Numbered from the stretch's first letter, positions 1 through 13,360 are shown. The stretch is DNA of 64,000 bases from Climacteris rufus (GCA_013398175.1 VZRZ01003109.1:1397046-1461045), one strand, 5' to 3'. Program-made: numbers and translations. The notes: generated by a model not told the origin, from the sequence alone.

Positions 1-3000
1 AGCAAAATCTATATTCACACAATATTAATTGAACAACTGAAGAGATTCTAAGTTTTGTTTGCTAATTTATAACCATAAACCTGATTGGGGTCCCATGCAA
101 TACACTTGACTTGTCAAATGTCAAACTGTCAGTGGGATGCTTGCATGGGAGCTGTAAATGTAAACACATGCCACATCCACTCCGAGCTGTAGAACTGTGC
201 CATTTGTTGTGACGTTAATATCATAGTGTAGCCCCAACTTCCACTGTATCTGAGAAGCCTTATGTGCTGATTATCTCTCCATGACTTGCTGACTTCATGA
301 ACCATTTGTCTTGCTCCTGATTGAGAAAAAGGACGTAATTTTAAATAATGGCAAAAATATATCCGTCCGAAAAGAATAAAAATAAAATGTTCTAAGTGAT
401 GGATATCTCTGAGGAGAGATGACAGTGCCTCACATTAAGCTTGATTAAACTGAGACAGGCCTCATCCATGCAGATAGCTTGTTCTTATCTGTACTCATAA
501 GAAGAAAATTTTGTATGAGCCTTTACAGATCGTATCTGTAGGGGTTAAATGTGAATCACAGGCTGTTGAAAATAAGGTGGACAGAAAAGGTAAATAAGCA
601 AGAAGGAGGACACAGAGGACAACTGGGCTGTGAAGCTCCATGTCCAAAGGTAACAGGTCTGTGTACACAGCCTCACCATGAGAAGTAGCCTTAGAAATCA
701 GTGGTGGGTGAGCATTTCCTACAGAGCCCACAGGTTTAGAACACAGGTGGATTTGGGCTTGGGATAAACTCAGAGCAGACTTGTGTCCTGCCAGAGGACT
801 GGCTTGTATCAGCCAGCTCAGGTTCTTTGTTTCATGAATTCTGTTGTAATGAAATAGTGGTGGTAAAGCCTTACAGTGATGGTGTCTTGAATCTTGTTTT
901 AGTTCTCTGTAAAATATCTAAATTTAACTCTGTGTCAAATAGATTGGTCCAGTAGCTTATATGCTAAGTTTTCTAGTTTCAGCATCTTGTGCAGCCTGTC
1001 AGATGTAAGAATAAATTCAGAAGGGACATGGATTGATACATTCTTTATAATATCAGCTCTCTGCACATAGAGATTAACAAACAGTCAGGACTGCTTTAAG
1101 ATCATTCTGATGAGTGAAAAGGTAGAAATATGTAGGGGAAAAGATGACTACTCCATTGTCTTTCACATACCTGGGAAGTTGGAAAAAAATCCTGTAGCAC
1201 ATTTTTAAATTAAAGTTAATCAGAAATTATTATTGAACACTTTGAATATTTTTATAATTTTTAAGTGTCAGGTTTATCAGAATGTCTGATCAAGGCAATT
1301 TGGTGGGGTTTTTTCAACTCAGTTAGTTTACAAAGACCACAAGCTTTGGTTAAGAAGCAGCTCTATGAAGTGCTTATTGTTTTAAACCACTTTTTTCCTG
1401 AAAATGCCCAGCTACAGTAGTGTGTCAACCAAAATGCTTTGGATCCCCACCCCATCTGTGTGTGACCTGAAGCAGTCACCAAATATGCCCTCAGATTCGT
1501 CCATTATTGGAGCAGCTCTTCCTGTGATATAAGCAGTCTGTGTTAAGAGGTGTGAACACAGGTAGCAACAGAGCAAATATGGGCGTCACCAACCACAGAG
1601 ATGTTATAAAGCAAATTCCAAGCTCCTTTGGATAGTCTAAACTGCTAAAAATACATTGCTTACTGACAGACTGAAGTATAATACTGCCTGGAAGAGAATG
1701 AATTAACCCAGTTGCTTATAGAAGTGAATTCTGTCTAATTCTGTACCTAGCATTTAATTTAGTCATTGCACATGATGAATAAAAATACCAGAATCAAAAT
1801 ACAATATGCTTATTCCTTAAGGACCACAGTTTGAACAGATGTCTGTATTGAGATAGCATTTGAATACATCTCAAGAAATCGTGCTAAATTCTTTCCCATT
1901 GAAGACAATGGCAGAGTTGCCATTGGGTGCAAACTTGAGTTTGACTCTGAATGCACTAACCTGATTCAGTAAAGCATTTAAATGCATATAATCATAGAAA
2001 AAGTGATCTGATGAATCATGACCCTATCTGTGAAAATTTGCCTAATGAAACTGTGTGAAATTAACTTTACTCACAAAGCACACCTGTTCTGCTGGGGAGA
2101 TGGCTATAAATATCTTTGTGCCACCTGCCCTGACTAGGAGAGCTTCTATAAATCATATAATTTCCTCTGACAACTGGTACCACCTTGAGGGCACCTCTTT
2201 CTTTCTTTGTGCTCTTTCTGAAAATGTGTTTGCATAAATACAGATTTTTATGCCAATAAATTTCCACCAGATTTTTTTCCTCCCTTAAAATTGAATAAGG
2301 TTTAGTTTATTCATAATTTTACTTCCCTTGTAACAGTTGCATGTACAGGCAGATTCTGAAGTAGGATGTGGTCACTTGTGAATGTTGCCCTCCTAAAACA
2401 CCATCACTTGTGCACTCAGTCCCATAAAGGATTTGTTCCAGCTTGTGCTGAGTCCAGATGGAAAGAAATTAACTGACTGGAAAACCAAGAGTTATCAGGG
2501 CTCACTTCTGTATCACTCTGACTTTCCCTAAGTCTCTTCTGTTCCTTCTCTGTTTCTGACAAATTGCCCTTTCTTCTGTCAGAGGTTGAATTTAAAACTA
2601 AAGCCCTAAGAAAGCTTTGCTGTAGGTTTAGAGCTTCTAGTCTTCTGCTTAATGCCTCTGTTTACCTCTGATGTGAGACTTAGCTGGATAAGCCCAGTAC
2701 CTGGTGCAGCAGTGAAATGGCAGAACTCTCATTCCTGCTCTGCAAGCAGAAAGTGGTCAACAGTGTTGTGCTGCTGAGAGAATGATAAATACTTTATCAG
2801 GCTGTATAAACGGTGGAGACTGCAAAAAATGCATGAAGTAATCCTATGTAAAAATACAATGATTTTCCTTCAAGAAGGATATGGATTTATTGGTTGGTGG
2901 CCAAGGAAGAACAACTCAGAATGGAGATTGAAAGAATTGCAGTTGTATAACCGTTGCAAATAATCATGAGGGAGACAGTGTAACTATTTTCAGATGTGTG

Positions 3001-5819
3001 GAAGGCTGTTTCAAAGAGGAAAAAACGTAATTTGTTTCTGTATTTAAGACTCATAAGACAAGCTGTGAGCAGAAGAAAATGGCATCGTGAAAGAAAAAGC
3101 AGAATGTCAAACCCAATCTTCTGGTGGTAGCTGTGGTGTAGTGCTGCAGGACACAGCCTAGGAGGGTTGTGGGGATCAAGAATGGACTGAGCAAATACCA
3201 GCTAAGAACAACAAGGGAGTTGCACACAGCTCCCCTTGCTTTTGCTCTCACTGTCTAGGACATTTTTAGAGTAATTGCAATAAGTATTTTGTATGTATAA
3301 TCTGTGTAAACAGCAGCCTGTTGGTTCTCTAGAACATGAGCTATGTAAAGTAGTACACTAATGCACATGTAAAAAAATGGATTTTTTTGCAATACACCTA
3401 TTGCCCTGTTTTCACTTAATAATAATAGGGTTGTTCTTTATTCTCCCTGTATTTAAAATACACTTTTCAACCAGCAATTAAAACCAAAGGAATAAGATTT
3501 TAAAATTTACTTCACCCTCAATTAATGTGCAACAACTTTATACTGATCTCATTTTTCATTCTAGAACAGTGGAAAATATGCATGTTTTCTTTTTTAAAAT
3601 TTGTCACAGTGTGTTTTTATTTTATGTATTTTCTGATACATTGACTGTATGGACCGAGATCCAGTTGTAGGAAATGGTTGCTTGGGAACAGTGTACAACA
3701 ACAGTCTGTCTCTGTGCAAAAGGCGAATTCCTTTAATGTTAAGTCATTAGTTAAGCATAATTTTATTTAATAGCTTTTGATGTGGAAGGAGTAAATGAGG
3801 CATTTAAATGAAAAGTAAGTGATTGTGCTGCTGTTCTTACCACAGACCTAGGAAATCCTGGTTGGACTTCAAACCATGTATTAATCCTTCATAGACTAAG
3901 TTCAAAACTCCCTTTGAAAATTTGAAAGTGAAGGACCCACACATTTCAGAATGACTAATATCTTGCTTAAGGGAGGAATTTTTTAATGAGGTAGAAAAAG
4001 ATTGTATACTGTCTCCTAGGTAGTGTGCCCATTAATTCATTTGCAAGATGCTGATCTATGTAGAAGATTTCTTTAAGCTTAACTGGCAACCACAGTTTAG
4101 ACCAATTTGCTCACCCTGGCTGACCTTATGTTCACCAGGGAGTTAGGTCTGGAGGACACTATTGCCCTCCTGGGTGTGACATCAGGTTTTTTGTACCAAG
4201 GCTGAAGAAGGCAGAGTGCTAAGAGTGGAAAGTTTCTTCCATACTGAAAGTCCAGACTGTATTCTGTGAATAGGAGATGCAGCTTAATGCTGAGCATTTT
4301 GTTATTACAGGAAAATGCAGTGCTGCCCTCTCCCTGCTCTTTCCTTTGTTTCTGGGACAGGGAAAGTGGTACAGTGAAGTTAATACCTTTCCCATTATCA
4401 TCAAAGTTTTGGGCAGTGGTGCTTTTCAGGAGCTCCAGTATTCACTTGAAAAAGCCATAATATCTGCTGTTTCTATGTCTCAAGTGTTTTCCTTGCATCA
4501 ACTCTTCCAAACCAGTATCTCGACTTACAGGCTGTCACTTGTGTTTGTTTTCTGGAGCTAAACCTGCTAATGTTCACAACATGCTTAGCTGAACTTGGAA
4601 TCTGTGCTCTCCCTTGGTTGCACATCGAAGAGAATCTTTTAAAAAGGTTTTGTCTAGTACAATAGCACGAAGGCACCACTGCTGGAACACCTGCCTCAGA
4701 GGAGAACTGACATGACACCTGAGTGAGGTAGCGGAGCTGACACCTCCTCCTGTTTGACTGCTGAGTCTGAGGGCACTGCTAAGAATCCTGAGCTTGCCCA
4801 ACTGTGGTGGTGCTGTTACATCTTCCAAAGTTTAAAAACTTGATCAGCAAGTACCTCCAGAGAAAGCACATAATACAAGAAAGCACTGAATACAGATAGA
4901 AATGGAAAAGAAGCTCAGAAGGGACAGTCTGATAGTGCATTTTACACTGTTTCTTGTATAAGGACAGAAAAAAGAGACACTATAATAATGGCTCAGGACA
5001 ATTAATTAATCTCCTTTATATCACACAACCACAAAATGGTCCTCAAAAGTTGTAGAGGCAATATGTGTTACAAAGAATTGTGCTCTGACTGTGTGCTATG
5101 TTCATGCTTGCACACAGCTTCCAATGGACTGGAGTTGGGAGTTTGTCCCTTTGCTCCATCAGTTAAACAGAGTAGCAACCACAGGACCAGGACAGATGAG
5201 GCCTTTAATTTTTATTTCTTGGCTGGATTTAAAGATCTAGCCCTGTAAATCACTATTACAATACAGTATTTTTGTAACTAAGAATGCTGTATCTAGGAAA
5301 TAGATATATAAAGCTTTCCTAGTTTCTGGTGGGCTAAAACGTTTGAAAATTAAATGTGTCATCCACTAGACTTCAGAAACCTTAAAACTGAGTATTGATT
5401 GACAGAATCACCCTGGAACTCACTTGTATGTTCTCTCACAACTTGGATGGAACTACTGGAGAGTTTGCAGTAGAAAGAATCTCTTCTGTGTCCCATCTTA
5501 CTGTCTTACCCCCAAGGCAGGAAGCTCTTTCCACTCTGTCGTTGGGCTGCTCAAGGAAAAAGTCATTATAAATTAGCTGCTCCATCTGTACATGATGCTT
5601 TTAGTAGGCGAGAGGTGCCTCTAGAACCGAGACCTGCATCTCTTCAGCAGCTCTTTCAGCTCTTGTCCCTGCATCCACAAATCCAACAGCCTTTTCAAAT
5701 TACCTCCTTTTCCTTTATTTTCCCTGAGATGCCTCACTTCACACCATTATAGATCTCAATTTATTTCCCTATAAGCTATCATTACTCTTTTTAGCGTTTG
5801 TGGCACTCGCCCACTATGG
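1..5819. other. AT-rich unique DNA, no gene recognised
   Basis: I see no exon, RNA gene or mobile element here. The largest open frames are at 4277-4561 (+, 94 codons) and 4574-4828 (-, 84 codons). They sit in a slightly GC-richer patch (about 4100-4850) where frames overlap on both strands, the usual sign of chance frames. None resembles a protein family I know. Homopolymer runs are short and there is no tandem array. Confidence 0.6.
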
Positions 5820-5854
5820 TTGTCATTGTTACAAATTGTTTGTCATTGTCACCT
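5820..5854. repeat. Short tandem duplication, about 20-bp period
   Basis: The word TGTCATTGT occurs at 5821 and again at 5841, each followed by related sequence. This gives two imperfect copies of a unit of about 20 bp. It looks like a local slippage duplication and no function is implied. Confidence 0.6.
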
Positions 5855-8386
5855 CCCTCCCTGGCTGTGCAGGGCTCTCTGACCGGCTCCCAGTTACCCT
5901 GAGCAATTGAGGAACTGGGAAGACAGAAGTGATAAAGAGGTCATCCCCTGCACCCTGAGGATGGACGAAGAAGACAGTTGGAACTACATGGGGTGCTCTC
6001 TTGTTGAATGAGTAATTTGTTTAGCAATCCCACTAGAGAGGAGCCACATGAAATGGCTGAATGCCATTAATTAGACTATCTGCAGTGCTGTTAATGTGAT
6101 TGATTTGTGTATTCCTTTGGAGTAATTTTTTTCCTTAATTCCTTCTCCAGTTTGATCTTCCTACTGTCCATTTTTCTTCAGCTCATCCCAAAGCAACTTG
6201 GAAAGGTACATTTCAGTGTTTAGTTATCCTACTGCATTGGCCTGAGAGGATGAATATGCCACCATTGCAGCCCTAAACAGACCCTTTCTTGCTTTTTAGT
6301 TTCTCTGTCAATGATGAGACATGAAAAGACATGAGGAGGGCTTATGGCAAAATAGAAATGGTTAGAAAGATGGAATTATTTTTATGTGTTGTATTTTAAA
6401 TCTCTTTTCATTTGCCTCAATAGAATCTGGATTCTAATTCTCCAGAAGCTGAAGGAAAGCTTTGTTTTCATCTTGGTGGACTGTTTGTTGGCATCTAGAC
6501 TCTAAGGAGCTTCCTCTTCCTTCTACTGTACTCTGTTGTAGCCGTTTAGTTAAATGTGTCTGAAGAAACCTTCAAGATCTGCAGTATTTTGGCAGCTTGT
6601 TTTAGATCTCACAGTGCTTAATGCTCTTTAGAAAGTTTCATGTCCCGGAGTCAGAATATAATGTAAGAACTTCAGGTATAACTTTTAAAAAAAAAATTGT
6701 TTTCTCTTGAGATTAGCCGAAGGAGCAAGCATATATGAACAGATTAAAAAAACCCAAACAAACAAAGGAAAAAATAAAAATCATTAAGTCAATCTTCCAT
6801 CCTTTGCAGAAGCAGACTCAGTATAGTGAATGTTTACACTTCATTCAGGAAAAAGATGGAAATTGCCTGGCCATGCATATACTTCTGAGAACATTCTCTA
6901 GGCTATTTCTTTTCATGATGTACTGACAGCCATCCTTTTTCAGCTTGCTACTATTTCTGCTTCTCTGCTGTGATAAATATATTTGCGTAAAGCACTTTAA
7001 CCTGGGTAAAGTCATCTCTTCACTTCATGCTAAAATACACCCAAAATCTTTGAAAAGTGGACATTACATGTATTTTATATGTATGGTGCAAACTCCAGAT
7101 TTCTTAACTTTCTCATATCTCTATTTTCTCTGTCAACTTTTTCACAGAACTTGCTTGACTTTCTCTTGACAAAATTGGCATTTTATACTGATCAAAACAT
7201 TGTCTCAACATTTTCCAAGTTCTTAAAACTAAGGAGTTTTTCAGCTTCAACAGATCATTAGTAGATGTTTGAAAGTTTATCTAAGTCATGGGTTTGTAAG
7301 CAAAGATCAACTTTGAACAAAGGTGATCTTATATACCTCTGAGATTCAATTTGAATTTTATAAAGGTATGTATTACTTAATTATATTTATTTGCTTAGAT
7401 TATAAATAATTGAAGAGTGCCTGTCCAAGTCTCCTGGTGCCTCAACACATCAATAACAATCCCATCCCCACAGTGTTGAATTAATTATTTTAACAGGAAC
7501 TCAGCCAGACAACCTCCAATGGAGACTTTTCAATTTCATCATTACTTTGAGAAACAAATCCATAGCTTTCGCCGTAAATCTTATCAAACAGTGCCTTCTG
7601 TGCACAGCTGCTTCTTTGGTGTTTGTCTCCTCTAAAGCTGAGAAGGCACAAATACAGTTCACTCCTTATGCTATATTTTGTTTTGCTCTAAGCTGCTGAG
7701 GACTTTGGAAATCATTTTCTCAGAAAGTTTCCTGTTCTCTGAAACAACATCTATCTAAAGATAAATTTAAACATTTATTTCAGTTTTCAAATTCTGTAGA
7801 AGTTGACATTGTGTTTGATTCTTTGGGTGAAAATACTTCACCTGTGGTTTGAAAAAAAAAAACCTTGCTTTTTTTCCCCAGTTGGCTTGCTTTCAAAAAT
7901 AAATGTGAACAAAATATTCAAATTATTAGATGATAGTTGTTTGATAGAGTTTTTACTTGTAAATTATTTCTAAGATGATGTCTTTCTCCTCCAAATCAGG
8001 ACAAAGTAGTGAAAAAAGTTTAGTTGTCTTTCTTTCGTACATTGCTGTTTGTTTCATTATAAAAATCCATTAAGGAATATTATCAGAGTTCCGTGTGTGT
8101 ATATATAACCTTGCTGATTAATGGTAATGTGGTGATAGGTAATTCAGGGAATATGTAACATTGCCCAGGGGGTTTATGGGAATAATTAAATTTGTTGTTC
8201 CATTCACCAGCTTGGGTTTTGTGCTGTTCGTATGCAGCACTTGCCAGAGAGGCAAGGAGGGGTTCTAGGTTGTTCGTTGTTGTTTTTCAGTATTTCAGGA
8301 CACATTACTATAGTAGTTGGCAGTTTTGCTTTGTGTTTGAATCCTGTATAACTAGTAACATAAATTCTGTATTTCACTACTTATAG
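5855..8386. other. AT-rich unique DNA, no gene recognised
   Basis: This stretch holds unique sequence with a homeodomain-site-like (ATTA-rich) segment around 5985-6125, described in the findings. A short A/C-rich tract lies at 6745-6780. A strong polypyrimidine-CAG motif ends near 7881 (CTTTTTTTCCCCAG) but has no matching downstream donor. The open frames at 6735-6926 and 6945-7169 (63 and 74 codons) look like chance. Confidence 0.6.
6745..6780. repeat. A/C-rich low-complexity tract
   Basis: The plus strand is almost entirely A and C, with runs of A broken by CCC and C. Similar tracts occur at 8387-8463, 40660-40693 and 48457-48495. No unit is repeated exactly. Confidence 0.6.
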
Positions 8387-8463
8387 CAACTAAAAAAATC
8401 CCCAAACCCAGACAACCAACCAAACTGAAAACAAAACAAATCCCAAATAAAACAAAAAACCCA
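8387..8463. repeat. A/C-rich low-complexity tract
   Basis: About 77 bp of plus strand are built from AAC, AAAC and CCAA words with almost no G or T. This is the longest such tract in the window. It depletes stop codons on the minus strand and so creates a shadow frame at 8377-8565. It could be an old A-rich tail or a decayed microsatellite, but no retroelement body is recognisable beside it. Confidence 0.7.
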
Positions 8464-8498
8464 TAGGAAAGTAAACCAGAAAGGGCTTTTACAGGATT

Positions 8499-8520
8499 GT
8501 GAGCATAAACTCATGCTCAC
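8499..8520. repeat. Inverted repeat, 8-bp perfect arms
   Basis: GTGAGCAT at 8499-8506 is the exact reverse complement of ATGCTCAC at 8513-8520, with a 6-bp spacer. The stem is short for a functional RNA hairpin and could be chance. Confidence 0.7.
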
Positions 8521-11500
8521 CCTTGGAACTTCTGTGTTGCGAGGAGCTGTGATGTGCCTGTACATGTAATTAAATGTTGCTGATAGTTGTCTGGCGTGAC
8601 TGTCACATAAGGTTTTATTAAAATGTTTATACTATTTAGCCAACTTATTTTTTTCACAGATCCCTTCAAGGGTCAAAGCAGAAATGTAGCAATATGATGA
8701 GTGGGGTGTTCCTGGTACTTCTTTGCAGTTCTGCAGCTGCATTCATGAATTGTTGGACTGATAGCCAAGAGCACTGCTGGGTTTCCCATTCTCATTTTTT
8801 GTGGTAGACCGTTCCCTGAATCCCTCCCTAAAAGATATCTCCAGTACTGTTTGTTTTGCTCACCTACCAAATGTAGCTTTGCAGATTTAAAGGATTTTTT
8901 TCCAGTGCAAATCAGGAAAATCTTCAGGTGTTCTGTGCTGACATGCAAATGCATAAAACTGTTTTGCTTTTCTCTGTTTTGTTTAAACAGTAATATTTAA
9001 ATAGTAATATTCCTCTCAGAAATTACCTGACATTTAAGTGTCTTACAAAATTATTTTACATTGTGTAAAATATAATTCACAAACACATTCTAAAATTAGC
9101 CTTTCTGAAAGCTTATTTAATTCTCATATTTTATTTTTAATTTCATTCTTTAGGCTAAACTCTAGTGCATATATATCCAACAGACTAATGTAACTGAAGT
9201 TTTTTTATTCATATGCATTCACAAATCAAAATAATAGCACGCATTCCCAAAAATTATTTTTTCCTCCCCTACTTCTTCCTTTTTTGTTGTAACATACAAG
9301 TAATTTCTGTAGAAAGAAGTTAAATAAAAAGTAGAATATTCAATGTATGAAGATTAAATACCAAGAATTCAATAATACTAATCATATAATAAATGGTATC
9401 CTCCTAATATCTGCTGTTGGTTTTGAACAAAATGAATCATACAGCATAATTCTTATGGAAGCCTTTAATTATGGATATGCTTTTTGTACTTCAAAACTGA
9501 ACTGTTCTATTACTGTAGGGGATAAAAATTAGGCTGAAGCTTTTGCAAATCTTAAAAGTTCAGGATGAGAAGAAAAACTAAAATGCTTCTTTAAAGTGAG
9601 AACACAAACTTTAGGTTATAATCTCTGGCAGGGCTACTGAACTCCTCCCACCATCAAAGCACACCAAGAATTTCTGAAACTTTGGCAATTGTAGGCTCTA
9701 TATAATCATTAATGTTGTATGAATAAATAAAGCATAAGTAATTCAACACTAATGAGATGAAGGAGGTTCAGACAGTGTTCATCACTGAAAGCTGTATTCC
9801 CTCACAATTCAGTTATAGTAAATGTCATGTTACACAAATCACTTTTTAAACCCTCTAGTGGTCTTAAACAGCACAGTACTGCAGGATTTAGTGAAACTGA
9901 CAAAAGAATTGTATATAATCAATAATATAAACTTGATAACTTGTTTTTTTCCCCCTGGAAATTATAATTTAACATATGTTACAGATAACTTTAGTGGTAA
10001 CTAGGAATAGAATTTGTATGTGGATTTGATACGTTTGGAATTAGCCAAAATAACAGGATAGAAAAGGGGATTAAGAGGATCTCTGTTAGAAAGGCAAGTG
10101 CGTATTTATGGAAGGAAGACTAAACTGAGCCTTGCTCACATCCAGGACAATGTTTAAATAATCCTGGAATACTTAAATCACTTCAAAGCATTTTTTTTTT
10201 ATCTTTTATTAAGTTCTTTTTCAAGAATCTTCTGAATTGCCCTTGGTTTTTCTCTTCACTTCTGCCATTATGCACATCATGCATCAGCTTCTCTGTGAAG
10301 TTTTTGAATTTTTTACCATATATTCTGTGTTTCCTGACAGCTCATCTCTGCCATTTTTGTGGAAAGAAAACTCTGGAGATCAGATTATCTAGTTAGTGGA
10401 GGGAGTCTGCTCCAAATCTAAACTTAAAAGAGGCAAAGTTTCATGTTCAGATAGAACTTTATAGGCAGGCACTTTATAAAACGGTGTGGTTTGGTAAGCG
10501 CAAATGTGGAAAAAATTATGTATTGCTCTCCCTGTATTTTTGTAAAGCCCTCGGTAGTTTTGTGTATGTGTTAGGACTCATTGCAAGCAGAGACAAGACA
10601 GTGGTCCTACCACCAGAGCAAAACCACCTCTCACTCAGGTTCCCAAGTGCTAAGCAGGCATGATTCAACCTGTAGGGTGTAGGTTTTACCATGAACATGC
10701 TACTGCTTCCAGTGTCTTTTGGGGAGGGATCCTTGTTCCACTTCATCAGAGGTAGGAATTGGATTAATCCACGAGCAAAGTAAACATTGTGCTTTTACTT
10801 ATCTATTATTTTGGTGCTATGCTGCAATTCTGTCAACTGAAGATGCAGTTTCAAGCTTTTGAGCATTTTCAGGTGCATTTAAATGATGATAATCAGATAT
10901 TAGAAATACCAATTTTCCATCTCCGTATGTGTTGTATGTTTTAAAACTGTTAAAGTTATGCTGAAGACACTGCACTTGTTACATTTTTCTACAGCCTATG
11001 CACATTACAGGGACAGAATTGATGTTCTTAGTCAGTGCTCTAAACTGCTGGCTATTATTTCCTGTTCTAATATCAGCAGTTATATTTATACAAATTAGCA
11101 TGTTGTAAAAGTTGCATCAGTCATTTACAGTTCAGAGCTGAATTTGCTCAGAAGTAGTACTGGAGAATCAAATAAGCCCCCAAAAAGGAAAACCAGCACT
11201 TAAACCCAGAATAAACCTTGCTTATAAGAAGGTAGGAAATAAAATTTATTAATATACCTAAGTAATGGTATATTCTTCAGGTAAATTAATTAAAATATGT
11301 CTATGAGAACTAGGCTGAGCTATGAGAAGGTAGGAGAAGATAAAAAATATTACTCCAAAAGTTCATTTTGGAGGAGACATTAATAAAAACCGGGTGACAT
11401 GCAGCAAAGGAAATGAGCTGCTAGCACACATGGGCATGAATAATGCTGGAGGATGTATCATATAACTTAATCAAATAGGCTGTAACAGGAAGATGCAACT

Positions 11501-13344
11501 GTGGTTTCCTTAATGACCAATGGGTGATGTAATCAAATGCTTAAATGCACATTGTCAGGTTCTGATGAGTTTCTATCAAAGCAAAGTTGGAGTATCACTT
11601 ACCCAGGGGTTTAGACTGATAACACATCCTCACTCAAGTGAGCGGAAGGAGTCAGGAACAGACAGGTTTCTATAATGTTGTTGTGACAGGAAATAAGCTT
11701 CCTTTATCGTTTGCTAATGTAAATATCACATTCCCTGAAGATATGTCTATACGGGTGCTGTGTTTGGCAGGGTACAAAGTTGTTAATCTTGCTGTGCTCG
11801 GGCATGAGACAGAGGCAAGACTACTCAGAAAGCTGCTACACCAGAGCTGCAAGAAGCTTTCAGGTGTTTCTGGCCCCTGCCAGCAGCTGTGGGCTCTGGC
11901 TGTGCAGTTCCATCTGTGCTGGTACATGGAACAACTAATTTAAGGCAGTGTGGCAATGACTGAACACACACAAGTCTGAGTTAAGGGTAGCTCTCCTTCA
12001 GAGAAGTATACTAAATAGCACTGCTAATGTTGGGCTTGTAGAACTTTAATTTCTGTTTCTCTCAGTATTCTGCACTTTGCCAGTGTGTGTTTTCATTGGA
12101 GCAGACCCAAATGTTAAGGCTAATAGAGTAGTGACCTTTGCAGCAGCAGGTTCAGATCCCAATCAAGTAAGTTGTGCTAGCTTCAGGACCAGGAGGGCTG
12201 GTTATGTAGCTCAGGGATGGGAGCACTGGATACACCTGCCCAGGCTGACTTGGGAGGCAGGAGAGTGTTCTCTGTGCTGAGAAGGGTGTTTGGTCCTTGC
12301 TGGCTTCATTACACAGTGTAGGTACAAGGCTTTTTTCACCACAGCAGAGTGCTTTAGCAGCTGTTTCATAGCAGGGATATAAGCTGTGAATATAAGAACC
12401 CCAAACAGAGTCAAAATTAAGACTGAGCTCACTGATAATCCTGGGCTTTGCATTTTAATGCATATTGCTAGTTGAGTGCTGGATTGTGTTTTTATGACAG
12501 AGCAGATTAAGAAATAATTTGCATGTGAATCTCTCCAAGCCTGTGCAGTTTCCGTGGTAACAAATGTGGAACCAAGTTCCAAAATCTGCTTGTTACTATT
12601 AAAGTTGGGAGGGGGGAAGGAGGGAAGTGTTCTTATTTTAAAAGTTTTTATTTAAGAAAAAAACAGACCTGCAAATCTTAGCAAAATTCTTGATTTACAT
12701 GAAATGGGGGATTGAGGAAATGAAATGCTTCTTCACCCACCAGCACTTAAGTAATATAAAAATCTCATTTTTAATCAAACACCACCAGGGTATTTTGCAA
12801 TCAGAGTTTTCCTTTTTAACTATTGCAAATAAAACTTGTTATTGCTTATTATTTTGAAGGAAGCCGCCAAGAACTGGCATTTCCATCAGTAGCTGCCTTT
12901 CAAGCTCCTGCAGAAGCTTGTAGTATAACCCATCAGGACTTCCCAGCTCTCCTCTGTGCCTCCCCAAGGAGGGATCCTCACTTTGTTTCAGTTTAGCTTA
13001 AGGGAGATTTTCATGGTTTGTTCCACAGAAGTTGGGTAGCTTGGACCAGGAACAGCTTGTCTGTCAAGTCTTGCTTTTTAAGTGGTTAGTGAGAGGTTGG
13101 AGTTGAAGTTTTAACTGGATGGTTCTTTAATGCAGCAGCAGGAGAATTTAAAAGATGTTGGAGACAAGAGAGTGCACCAACATATTATGATTGCTGGAAG
13201 AGTGACTGAAAGATGAGATTATCCTAATAATGACTGGAGCAAAAATACAGGTGACTGATCTATTGAGAAAGACTGGTTATTCTCTAACTTTGCATCCTGG
13301 AGCCATGAGACAAAAAGAAACCTCAAACTAAAAAACCATAAACA
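8521..13344. other. AT-rich unique DNA, no confirmed gene
   Basis: A strong acceptor-like motif (TTTTTTTCACAG) ends at 8660, and an open frame of 37 codons with a hydrophobic start follows at 8694-8807. The open frames at 11638-11943 (+), 11670-11927 (-) and 12211-12582 (-) overlap on opposite strands and match nothing known. A possible cryptic exon at 12066-12166 and another at 13029-13088 are described in the findings. An enhancer-like unique segment lies around 11380-11560. Confidence 0.55.
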
Positions 13345-13360
13345 CCCCCCCCCCAACCCC
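13345..13360. repeat. Poly-C run (C10) plus CCCC
   Basis: Ten C residues at 13345-13354 are followed by AA and CCCC. On the minus strand this is G4-TT-G10, which can in principle form a G-quadruplex. It sits at the end of an A/C-rich stretch beginning near 13312. Confidence 0.8.

Noticed and set aside
5420..5490. Minus-strand candidate micro-exon (acceptor-like CTCTCCAG and donor GTGAGT)
   Set aside because: About 40 bp with no distinctive peptide. It shows how readily exon-like arrangements arise by chance on either strand and lowers confidence in the plus-strand candidates.
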